Origin: CAKSST01 sp045535505
Lineage (GTDB): Bacteria; Bacillota; Clostridia; Oscillospirales; Acutalibacteraceae
NCBI GenBank assembly: GCA_045535505.1
Contig: JAZSLU010000021.1
Coordinates: 1-22,713 of the forward strand
DNA length: 22,713 nt
Direction: 5' to 3'
The notes beneath the pieces are model-generated. The model did no database searches, was not told where the DNA came from, and was given only the letters and a program-made list of their open reading frames with translations. Made by a program: the position numbers and the translations under genes. This document shows positions 1 to 6,235 of the stretch, piece after piece (position 1 is the first letter of the stretch; each line of letters begins with the position of its first letter).

Positions 1-473
1 TGAATGCTCTTATGCGCTGCACCGTAGCGTTAACTCAGATGAACGGAAGCTCTGCTTCAAACGTTATCGCACCCGAGGCAACTATGGTCTCCAACATCCG
101 ACTCAACCCACACGATACTATCGACAGTGCCCTTGAATATCTGCGTTACGTTGTCGATGACGAAAGCTTTGAGGTAACCGCTCTTCACGGTATGAATCCC
201 AGCCGCATTTCGATTACCGATTACGACGGATGGGATTGAGTAGCAAACGCCGTCGCCTCCACTTGGAAAGGCACCATTGTAACGCCCTACCTAATGGTAC
301 AATGCTCCGACAGCCGCCATTACGGCAAAATTTCCGACAAGGTTTATCGTTTTTCGGCAATGGACTTAACAAGCGAAGAACGTGCAACCATTCACGGACA
401 TAATGAGCGCATCCGTCTTGAAACACTTTATAAATCTGTCGAATTTTTTATAAGACTAATAAAACAATGCTAA
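1..473 (+). pseudogene. M20 family metallopeptidase, C-terminal part, interrupted by in-frame TGA
   Basis: This is the 3' part of a gene that begins before the window; codons run from base 3. The translation resembles the C-terminal half of M20 peptidases of the carboxypeptidase S/PM20D1 type, which are zinc-dependent and cleave C-terminal or N-acyl amino acids. Supporting motifs are NVIAPEA near the start, then PYLMVQCSDSRHYG, VYRFSAM and IHGHNERI; the His of the last motif corresponds to the C-terminal metal ligand of the family. A TGA at 237-239 interrupts the frame. The same frame continues without a shift to a TAA at 471-473, and all the conserved C-terminal motifs lie after the TGA. TGA is the normal terminator of other genes here, so recoding is unlikely. 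The simplest readings are a recent nonsense mutation or a single-base sequence error. The SulP gene starts 15 bases later, so the two are probably co-transcribed. Confidence 0.75.
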
Positions 474-488
474 AAAGGAACGATTGAA

Positions 489-1763
489 TTGAACGAATTT
501 TATCTTAAACCAAAATTTTTCTCTGTAATGAAAAGTTACACAAAAAATCAATTTGTAAACGACCTTATTGCAGGTGTTATCGTCGCAATAATCGCCCTGC
601 CCTTATCAATCGCTTTGGCATTGGCATCCGGCGTTGAGCCCGCTTGCGGTGTTTACACCGCCATTGCCGCCGGCTTCGTTGTAGCGTTGCTTGGCGGCAG
701 CCGCATACAAATTGCGGGTCCTACCGCCGCTTTTGCAACCATAGTTGCGGGAGTTGTGGCAACACAAGGTATGGACGGTCTTTTTATTGCAACCATTATG
801 GCGGGTATCTTGCTTATAATTATGGGTGTGCTGAAACTCGGCTCACTTATAAAGTTTATGCCCCACCCTATAACCGTGGGCTTTACAGGCGGTATTGCAG
901 TCACAATTTTGCTTGGTCAAATTAAAGACTTTTTAGGTTTAACCTATGCGGCAGGCATTCGTCCTATTGAAACATTGGAAAAGGTTGAAGCAAACATTGA
1001 ATTTATTAACACTTTTTCCCCTCAATCGTTACTTATTGGTGCTATTTCGCTAGCAATACTTATTGTTTATCCCAAACTTGAGAAGCGCATCCCCGCATCA
1101 TTGATTGCGGTTGTTGTAGGCGCCGCTTTGGTAGGACTCATCCCTGCATTAAACGATGGCGTTTACACCATTGGTGAACTTTACACCATCCCCCAAGGTT
1201 TACCCAAGGTTAACTTTAGTGCAATGGATTTTAGTATGCAAAAAATTGTTGTAGTTATACCCAACGCCGTCACCATTGCAATTTTAGCGGCTATTGAATC
1301 TTTGCTTTCCTGCGTGGTTGCCGACAATATGGTAAACTCAAAGCACAACTCAAACGCAGAGCTTGTAGCGCAAGGCTTTGGCAATATCGCATCGGTGCTG
1401 TTTGGCGGCATTCCGGCAACAGGCGCTATTGCAAGAACCTCTGCAAACGCCAAAAACGGCGGTAAAACCCCCGTTGCAGGTATGGTTCACGCATTAATTT
1501 TGTTGCTTGTTTTGCTTTTTTTAATGCCTTATGCCGCTCTCATTCCAATGCCTACAATCGCCGCCATACTGTTTATGGTTGCTTATAATATGAGCGAGTG
1601 GCGCGGTTTTGTAAAGATTGTAAAAACCAAAAACGCAGTGGATATTATTCTGCTGTTTGTAACCTTTGCGCTTACGGTAATTTTCGACCTTGTGGTTGCA
1701 ATAGCCGTCGGCGTGGCAATTAAAATTATTATCGTTATAGCACAAAAAATCTTTTCACATTAA
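489..1763 (+). CDS. SulP-family inorganic anion transporter without STAS domain
   Basis: Integral membrane transporter of the SulP/SLC26 family, which moves sulfate, bicarbonate or related anions; the substrate here cannot be told. The 424-residue product is almost entirely hydrophobic helices. It carries the family signatures in order: the N-terminal DLIAGVIVAIIALPLSIALA segment (about 25-44), the GPTAA half-helix motif (77-81) and the PATGAIARTSAN stretch (about 309-320). It ends shortly after the last membrane helix at IIIVIAQKIFSH. Typical family members are 550 residues or more and end in a cytoplasmic STAS domain, which is absent. A TTG start at 489 is chosen because AAGGAA at 475-480 sits at a good distance. 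The next ATG, at 531, would remove the first 14 residues and lacks a comparable site. A strong terminator follows directly. Confidence 0.9.
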   Translation: MNEFYLKPKFFSVMKSYTKNQFVNDLIAGVIVAIIALPLSIALALASGVEPACGVYTAIAAGFVVALLGGSRIQIAGPTAAFATIVAGVVATQGMDGLFIATIMAGILLIIMGVLKLGSLIKFMPHPITVGFTGGIAVTILLGQIKDFLGLTYAAGIRPIETLEKVEANIEFINTFSPQSLLIGAISLAILIVYPKLEKRIPASLIAVVVGAALVGLIPALNDGVYTIGELYTIPQGLPKVNFSAMDFSMQKIVVVIPNAVTIAILAAIESLLSCVVADNMVNSKHNSNAELVAQGFGNIASVLFGGIPATGAIARTSANAKNGGKTPVAGMVHALILLLVLLFLMPYAALIPMPTIAAILFMVAYNMSEWRGFVKIVKTKNAVDIILLFVTFALTVIFDLVVAIAVGVAIKIIIVIAQKIFSH

Positions 1764-1767
1764 AAAA

Positions 1768-1790
1768 AGCGACCGTATGGTCGCTTTTTT
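1768..1790. terminator. Bidirectional intrinsic terminator between SulP gene and degV
   Basis: The stem AGCGACC (1768-1774) pairs with GGTCGCT (1779-1785) around a GTAT loop. It is flanked by an A run on the left and six T on the right, so it can end transcription from both sides. The degV stop codon lies inside the T run. The same stem core recurs at 11001-11019. Confidence 0.92.
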
Positions 1791-2661
1791 ATCTTTGGGT
1801 TCCTATAAAGAACAGTGCCAGTGTGCCGGGTCCCGAATGGGCGCCGATAACTGCGCCAACGTCGGTTATAATTTCTACCCTGACGCCGTATTGCTCTTTT
1901 AACATATTTTCAATTTCACTTACGCTATCTTCACAGTCGGCATGGCTTATAAATACCGTGCCGTCTTTTTTATCTTTTGCCAACTCGCCATACTTATCAC
2001 AAATGTACTTTAATGTTGCTTTTCTGCCGCGCACCTTCGCCTTGCTGATAAGATGTCCCTCGTTATCAACATGAAGCACCGGTTTTATGTTAAGCACTGT
2101 ACCCACAAATGCCGCTGCGGCACTAACCCTGCCGCCACGTTTTAAGTAAACAAGGTCGTCAACCGTAAACCAATGGCAAAGATTAAGTTTGATGCTTTCA
2201 ATATACTCTGCAACAGCCTCTATGCTTTGGCCCACCTGTCTTTTTTGCACAGCCAAATAAACGAGCATACCCTGTCCCGCAGATGCCGCAAGGGTATCAA
2301 CGGTTATAATTTTTTGGTTGGGATATTTTTCGCTCAATTCATCAGCCGCCATTTTAGCACAGTTGTAGGTTGTTGAAAGTCCCGAAGAAAAACCAAGATA
2401 TAGCACATTTTTACCCTGCTTTAAAAGTTCTTCAAAGACTTCTACAAAACTTCCTGTGTTTATGGCAGATGTTTTTGCAACGGCACCGCCACGCATTTTG
2501 TGATAAAACATTTTTGCGCTCATATCAGAGTTTTTATATTCCTTTTGCTCACCCTCAAAGCAAAAAGTGAGGTCGAGGCTTAAAACGTCCCATTTTTTTA
2601 AAATTGAACCATTAATATCACAGCCTGAATCTGTAAAAATAACAAAGTTTGTATCAGTCAT
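1789..2661 (-). CDS. DegV family fatty-acid-binding protein
   Basis: A 290-residue DegV-fold protein. Characterised members (FakB) hold a fatty acid and present it to the kinase FakA, which makes acyl phosphate for phospholipid synthesis; this role is known for the family and inferred here. Visible motifs are the N-terminal VIFTDSGCD (about 7-15), TSAINTG (64-70) and GFSSGLSTT (90-98), which line the lipid pocket in known structures, then VYLKRGGRVS (171-180) and the closing GAHSGPGT (273-280). Length is normal for the family. The ATG is preceded by AGGAGAAAATAAT, a well-placed ribosome site. No fakA-like DhaK gene lies nearby. The gene is divergent from the aromatic operon, with a shared 0.37-kb upstream region, and convergent with the SulP gene. 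Confidence 0.92.
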   Translation of the reverse strand: MTDTNFVIFTDSGCDINGSILKKWDVLSLDLTFCFEGEQKEYKNSDMSAKMFYHKMRGGAVAKTSAINTGSFVEVFEELLKQGKNVLYLGFSSGLSTTYNCAKMAADELSEKYPNQKIITVDTLAASAGQGMLVYLAVQKRQVGQSIEAVAEYIESIKLNLCHWFTVDDLVYLKRGGRVSAAAAFVGTVLNIKPVLHVDNEGHLISKAKVRGRKATLKYICDKYGELAKDKKDGTVFISHADCEDSVSEIENMLKEQYGVRVEIITDVGAVIGAHSGPGTLALFFIGTQR

Positions 2662-2693
2662 ATTATTTTCTCCTTTTAAAAAGCTACCACCTT

Positions 2694-2723
2694 ATTTTAA
2701 GTGCCATAACATATCTTTTGCAA
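2694..2723 (-). promoter_or_regulatory. Possible degV promoter
   Basis: On the minus strand, TTGCAA (2718-2723) is followed after 18 bases by TAAAAT (2694-2699). This would give a 5' leader of about 26 nt ahead of degV. The match to the vegetative consensus is moderate. Confidence 0.4.
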
Positions 2724-2724
2724 C

Positions 2725-2771
2725 CTACTGTATAAAAAAGTGCTCTACTGACAAAAACACCCTCTCTACAG
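2725..2771. repeat. Phased CTACTG-type repeats upstream of aromatic operon promoter
   Basis: CTACTG occurs at 2725-2730 and 2745-2750, and CTACAG at 2766-2771. The starts are 20 and 21 bases apart, close to two helical turns each. The last two share the longer form CTCTAC-GAC with one varying base. A related CTACCA sits at 2684-2689, 41 bases before the first. They lie between the divergent degV and pheA promoters, so they may bind a regulator; the role is speculative. Confidence 0.3.
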
Positions 2772-2803
2772 ACGGTAGAATTGACAATATTTTCATTTTT
2801 TGC

Positions 2804-2832
2804 TTGACATATTTTATCTTTTGATATATAAA
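2804..2832 (+). promoter_or_regulatory. Promoter of the aromatic amino acid operon
   Basis: A perfect -35 TTGACA (2804-2809) is separated by 17 bases from TATAAA (2827-2832), giving a predicted start near 2839. The transcript would then carry a leader of about 190 nt before pheA, which contains the leader peptide and attenuator. A second TTGACA at 2781-2786 has no matching -10 box. Confidence 0.85.
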
Positions 2833-2868
2833 TTATGTGTACTATTTTTTTGCGAGGTGTAACGGGAT

Positions 2869-2931
2869 ATGTTCTTTAAGTATGAATATTATTATTTTTA
2901 TTTTAAACAGGGCTGCCCGTTTGCACACTGA
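2869..2931 (+). CDS. Phe/Tyr-rich leader peptide of the aromatic operon (20 residues)
   Basis: A short reading frame from ATG 2869 to TGA 2929-2931 encodes MFFKYEYYYFYFKQGCPFAH. Ten of its 20 residues are aromatic: Phe at 2, 3, 10, 12 and 18, and Tyr at 5, 7, 8, 9 and 11. There is no Trp. A ribosome site GAGGTG (2854-2859) lies 9 bases before the ATG. The frame sits inside the transcribed leader, about 30 nt after the predicted transcription start and about 30 nt before the terminator arm. Such composition directly upstream of genes for Phe and Tyr synthesis is the hallmark of a regulatory leader peptide, as in pheL of enterobacteria. Its residue run differs from that peptide, and it senses both amino acids rather than Phe alone. 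The peptide itself probably has no function after translation. Confidence 0.88.
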   Translation: MFFKYEYYYFYFKQGCPFAH

Positions 2932-2964
2932 AAAGGTTTTTTCGGTTAAAAAATAACGGACAGT

Positions 2965-3012
2965 CCGCAATCGCTTTTGCTGTTTTCAGCACAAGAGGAT
3001 TGCGGTTTTTTT
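2965..3012 (+). terminator. Attenuator terminator upstream of pheA
   Basis: CCGCAATC (2965-2972) pairs with GATTGCGG (2998-3005), with further inner pairing of CTT/AAG and TGCTG/CAGCA around a TTTT loop (2983-2986). Seven T follow at 3006-3012. It lies between the operon promoter and its first gene, so it must be conditional. Confidence 0.92.
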
Positions 3013-3028
3013 ATTGGAGGAAATGTAA

Positions 3029-4117
3029 ATGAGCGAACTTGAAAATATAAGAGAAATTATTAACAAAACCGACAAAGAGATGGCGAGTCTTTTTGAAGAG
3101 CGAATGAACGCCGCCGCAATGGTTGCCGCCTATAAAAAAGAGCGTGGCTTACCTGTTGACGATTTTTCTCGTGAGCAAGAAATTATAAAACGCAATTCTC
3201 AATATATTGAAAACGAAGATTTGCGTTCTTATTACATAAATTTTTTGCAAGACCTTATCGGTCTTTCCAAAAAATATCAGCATCGTTTACTTGACGGAAT
3301 GCGTGTAGCATACAGCGGCGTTGAGGGCGCTTTCGCAAACATTGCAGCCGAGCGTATTTTCCCCAATGCAACAGCCGTTGCGCATCGTGATTTTAAGGCG
3401 GCATATGATGCCGTTGTAAACGGCGAATGCGACTGTGCGCTCTTGCCTGTTGAAAACAGCCATAACGGTGATGTCGGTCAGGTGTTAGACTTGGCATTTT
3501 TCGGTCCTCTTTTTGTTACCGGCGTTTATGAAATTGACATTATTCAAAATTTACTTGCCGTAAAAGGCACCGCAATTTCAGATATAAAGCAGGTTATAAG
3601 CCACCCGCAAGCCTTGGGCCAATGCGCCGCTTTTATAAGAAAACACGGCTTTGAGGCAGTTGAAGAGGTAAACACCGCTGTTGCCGCCAAAAAGGTTGCA
3701 TCTTTAAACCGTCACGATATTGCCGCAATCGGCAGCGAAGAGGCGGCAAAAAAGTTTGGGCTTGAAAAAATTGAAAGCCACATAAACGAAAGCGGCTCTA
3801 ACACCACACGTTTTGCCGTATTTACGAGGGCAGACAAAACCCCCAGCGCTACCGACCGCCATTTTATTATGCTGTTTACGGTTAAAAACGAGGCGGGTTC
3901 GCTTGGTAAAGCGGTATCGGTTATCGGTGAGCATGGGTTTAACCTTCGTGCATTAAAAAGCCGACCCACAAAAGAACTTATTTGGGATTATTATTTTTAT
4001 GTTGAGGGCGAAGGAAATATTAACGGCGAACAAGGCAAACAAATGCTTAAAGAACTTAAAAAATGCTGCAACCACTTAAAAGTATTGGGCAGCTTTGAAA
4101 AAGAAATACATATTTAG
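3029..4117 (+). CDS. pheA: Bifunctional chorismate mutase / prephenate dehydratase (P-protein)
   Basis: Converts chorismate to prephenate and then to phenylpyruvate, the branch to phenylalanine. The 362 residues hold three parts. An AroQ-type chorismate mutase (about 1-85) keeps Arg8, Arg25, Lys36 and the SREQE segment with Arg48 and Glu49. A prephenate dehydratase (about 91-268) shows VENSHNGDVG (141-150), SHPQALGQC (191-199) and the catalytic TTRF (259-262). A C-terminal ACT domain (about 278-362) follows. The ACT phenylalanine-site motif usually read as ESRP is KSRP here (320-323), which may weaken feedback inhibition. GGAGG at 3016-3020 lies 8 bases before the ATG. It is the first gene behind the attenuator; aroB starts 10 bases after its stop. 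Confidence 0.95.
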   Translation: MSELENIREIINKTDKEMASLFEERMNAAAMVAAYKKERGLPVDDFSREQEIIKRNSQYIENEDLRSYYINFLQDLIGLSKKYQHRLLDGMRVAYSGVEGAFANIAAERIFPNATAVAHRDFKAAYDAVVNGECDCALLPVENSHNGDVGQVLDLAFFGPLFVTGVYEIDIIQNLLAVKGTAISDIKQVISHPQALGQCAAFIRKHGFEAVEEVNTAVAAKKVASLNRHDIAAIGSEEAAKKFGLEKIESHINESGSNTTRFAVFTRADKTPSATDRHFIMLFTVKNEAGSLGKAVSVIGEHGFNLRALKSRPTKELIWDYYFYVEGEGNINGEQGKQMLKELKKCCNHLKVLGSFEKEIHI

Positions 4118-4127
4118 GGTGAAAAAA

Positions 4128-5144
4128 ATGATTATTCCCGTTTTGACACAAAGCGGTAAATACAATATTGTTTTACAGCGTGGCGTTTTGCAAAATGTAA
4201 ACGAACATATAAATCTTGACAGACGTGTTTTAATTGTCACCGACGACGGTGTGCCAAAGGAATATTGCGCCACCGTAGCAAAGGCTTGTAAAAGCCCTGT
4301 TATTGTTGAAATAAAGCAGGGAGAAGCCTCAAAAAACCTTGAAAACTGGCAATTTATCTTAAGCAGTTTGGTAAAAAACAACTTTACCCGCTCTGACTGT
4401 GTTGTTGCCCTCGGCGGCGGCGTTGTGGGCGATATGGCAGGTTTTGCTGCATCAACCTTTATGAGAGGTATTGATTTTTACAACATTCCCACCACACTTT
4501 TATCACAGGTTGACTCGTCAATCGGCGGTAAAACCGCAGTTGATTTTATGGGATTAAAAAATATTGTAGGCGCATTTTATGCACCAAAGTGTGTGATTAT
4601 TGACCCCAACACATTAAAAACCTTGCCAAAAAGACAAATTGCAAACGGCCTTTGCGAATCTGTTAAAATGTCACTTACAAGCAATGCCGAACTTTTTGAG
4701 CTTTTTGAATGTCAAAATGCTTTTGATGACGACACGCTGGATAAAATTATTGAGCAGTCCTTACTCACAAAGCGCTCGGTTGTCCAGGCAGATGAGCACG
4801 AAAGCGGCCTTCGCAAAATATTAAATTTTGGACACACCCTTGCCCACGCTATCGAGAGTATTAACCAAATGCAAAACTATTATCACGGCGAATGTGTGGC
4901 TTTAGGCATGTTGCCTATGTGCTCTCAAGAGGTAAATAAAAGGCTTATTGCCGTTTTAGAAAAATTAGGGCTTCCCACACATTTTAGCGGTGATGCAAAC
5001 AGCATTATTGAAGCTTGTCGCCACGATAAAAAAGCTTTTGGCGACAATATTACGGTAGTAACGGTTGATAAAGTTGGGCAGTACAATCTCAAAAGCATTC
5101 CTTTTAGTGAATATGAAAAACTTGTTATGCAGGTGATTAAATAA
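4128..5144 (+). CDS. aroB: 3-dehydroquinate synthase
   Basis: Second step of the shikimate pathway: NAD- and metal-dependent cyclisation of DAHP to 3-dehydroquinate in the cytoplasm. With the start at 4128 the product has 338 residues. Visible features are the NAD-binding GGGVVGDMAGF (96-106), the PTTLLSQVDSSIGGKTAVD block (121-139), and metal-ligand positions Glu177, His236 in NFGHTLAHAIE, and His253 in YYHGE. The ATG at 4128 is preferred over an in-frame ATG at 4095: it has AGGGTGA six bases upstream and starts with the usual short beta strand, while the upstream one lies inside pheA without a ribosome site. The length is near the family norm of about 350. Its stop shares a base with the aroC start (TAATG), suggesting translational coupling. 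Confidence 0.95.
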   Translation: MIIPVLTQSGKYNIVLQRGVLQNVNEHINLDRRVLIVTDDGVPKEYCATVAKACKSPVIVEIKQGEASKNLENWQFILSSLVKNNFTRSDCVVALGGGVVGDMAGFAASTFMRGIDFYNIPTTLLSQVDSSIGGKTAVDFMGLKNIVGAFYAPKCVIIDPNTLKTLPKRQIANGLCESVKMSLTSNAELFELFECQNAFDDDTLDKIIEQSLLTKRSVVQADEHESGLRKILNFGHTLAHAIESINQMQNYYHGECVALGMLPMCSQEVNKRLIAVLEKLGLPTHFSGDANSIIEACRHDKKAFGDNITVVTVDKVGQYNLKSIPFSEYEKLVMQVIK

Positions 5145-6235
5145 TGAAAAACGTTTTTGGAAACAATCTGAGCGTTACCCTTTTTGGCGAAAGCCACGGC
5201 CAAGCAATCGGCGCTGTACTTGACGGTCTTGCACCCGGTATGGACGTTGACTATGCTGTTATTGAAAAAATGCTGTCTCTTCGCCGTCCCAGCGGCGAAA
5301 TTTCGACCGCAAGGTGCGAACAGGACAAGTTTGAAATTTTAAGCGGTGTTTTCGAGGGCAAAACCACAGGAACGCCCTTATGCCTTGTTATAAAAAACGA
5401 GGACACCCGCTCCAAAGATTATTCCGCAACGAAAAATTTGGCACGTCCGTCTCATGCCGACTATACGGCGGCTTGTAAATATCACGGTTTTCAGGATTAT
5501 CGCGGCGGTGGACATTTTAGCGGACGTATTACGGCGGCGCTTGTTGCCGCAAGTGGTATCGTTATGCCCGCTCTAAACAAAAAAGGTATAAAAATTGCAA
5601 CCCATATTGCAAACGTCGGCGGTATAACCGACCGCGAATTTTGCAACTTGGAAGACGATGTTAAATTATTAAACAAAACCGACTATGCCGTGCTCGACAG
5701 CGCCAAAGGCGAACAAATGAAAGAAAAAATTAAAGCCGCAAAACAAACAGGCGATAGCCTTGGCGGTGTGCTTGAAAGCGTTATTTTAGGACTGCCTGAG
5801 GGTCTTGGTGAGCCTTGGTTTGATACGGTTGAGGGTTTGCTGAGCCACGCACTTTTTTCTATTCCCGCAATAAAAGGTGTTGAGTTTGGTGCAGGTTTTG
5901 GCTTTGCCAATATGAGCGGCTCTCTTGCCAATGATGCCTTTTGCATCAAAGACGGTAAAATTTGCACCCGTACAAACAATTCGGGCGGTATAAACGGCGG
6001 TATCACCAACGGTATGCCTGTTGTTTTACGCTGTGCCGTGCGCCCCACCCCCACCATTGCAAAAGAGCAAGACACAGTCGATATGGCAAACAATACAAAC
6101 GCTCAACTTGCCGCAAAAGGCAGGCACGACCCTTGCATCGTTCACCGAGCACGTGTTGTTGTTGACGCCGTTTGCGCTTTGGTTGTTGCCGATATGCTGA
6201 GCGGCCGTTTTGGCACGGATTGGCTGGGTGAATAA
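5144..6235 (+). CDS. aroC: Chorismate synthase
   Basis: Last step of the common pathway: removal of phosphate from 5-enolpyruvylshikimate-3-phosphate to give chorismate, using reduced FMN. The 363-residue product has all the family signatures: FGESHGQAIG (14-23), RPSHADY (101-107), YRGGGHFSGR (119-128), SGGINGGITNGMP (280-292) and GRHDPCIVHRA (326-336). The length is typical of bacterial enzymes. No flavin reductase domain is fused, so a separate source of reduced FMN is expected, as in other anaerobes. The start overlaps the aroB stop by one base, and the aroE-aroK gene begins on the base directly after its stop. Confidence 0.97.
   Translation: MKNVFGNNLSVTLFGESHGQAIGAVLDGLAPGMDVDYAVIEKMLSLRRPSGEISTARCEQDKFEILSGVFEGKTTGTPLCLVIKNEDTRSKDYSATKNLARPSHADYTAACKYHGFQDYRGGGHFSGRITAALVAASGIVMPALNKKGIKIATHIANVGGITDREFCNLEDDVKLLNKTDYAVLDSAKGEQMKEKIKAAKQTGDSLGGVLESVILGLPEGLGEPWFDTVEGLLSHALFSIPAIKGVEFGAGFGFANMSGSLANDAFCIKDGKICTRTNNSGGINGGITNGMPVVLRCAVRPTPTIAKEQDTVDMANNTNAQLAAKGRHDPCIVHRARVVVDAVCALVVADMLSGRFGTDWLGE

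Larger units (their letters stand above)
2857..3012 (+). promoter_or_regulatory. Phe/Tyr transcription attenuator (alternative leader RNA structures)
   Basis: Three competing structures can be read by eye. Segment 1 (GTGTAACGGG, 2857-2866) pairs with segment 2 (CCCGTT plus ACAC within 2916-2928, with a 3-nt bulge). Segment 2 (GGGCTGCCCGTT, 2910-2921) instead pairs with segment 3 (AACGGACAGTCC, 2955-2966) with 11 of 12 positions matched, one of them a G-U pair. Segment 3 runs into the 5' arm of the terminator (2965-3005). Segment 2 overlaps the last codons of the leader peptide. A ribosome that reaches its stop codon would cover segment 2 and let the terminator form. A ribosome stalled on the upstream Phe/Tyr codons would leave segment 2 free to pair with segment 3. 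Segment 3 and the terminator share only two bases directly, so the strength of the exclusion needs folding calculations. Confidence 0.75.

Noticed and set aside
237..239. TGA read as Trp (code 4) or selenocysteine in the M20 gene.
   Set aside because: TGA is a genuine stop in several genes here (aroE-aroK, aroA, tyrA, pcrA), and M20 peptidases have no known selenocysteine at this place; no matching stem-loop was evident.
2781..2786. A second operon promoter based on the TTGACA at 2781.
   Set aside because: No acceptable -10 box lies 15-19 bases downstream; that place is occupied by the better -35 box at 2804.
3023..3028. A start-stop pair ATG-TAA directly before the pheA ATG, which could act as a minimal upstream frame.
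   Set aside because: The ribosome site at 3016-3020 is only 2 bases from this ATG but 8 bases from the pheA ATG, so it is unlikely to be used; probably chance.
2839..3028. T-box riboswitch as the control element of the aromatic operon.
   Set aside because: No T-box consensus (AGGGTGGNACCGCG-like) is present, while a Phe/Tyr-rich frame with a ribosome site fits ribosome-mediated attenuation.
4095..4127. Upstream ATG extension of aroB.
   Set aside because: It lies inside pheA without a ribosome site; ATG 4128 has a good one and gives the family-like N-terminus.
5683..6093. Long open frame on the strand opposite aroC (and similar frames opposite aroE-aroK and the GldG-like gene).
   Set aside because: These are antisense shadows of strongly conserved genes, without ribosome sites or recognisable products.
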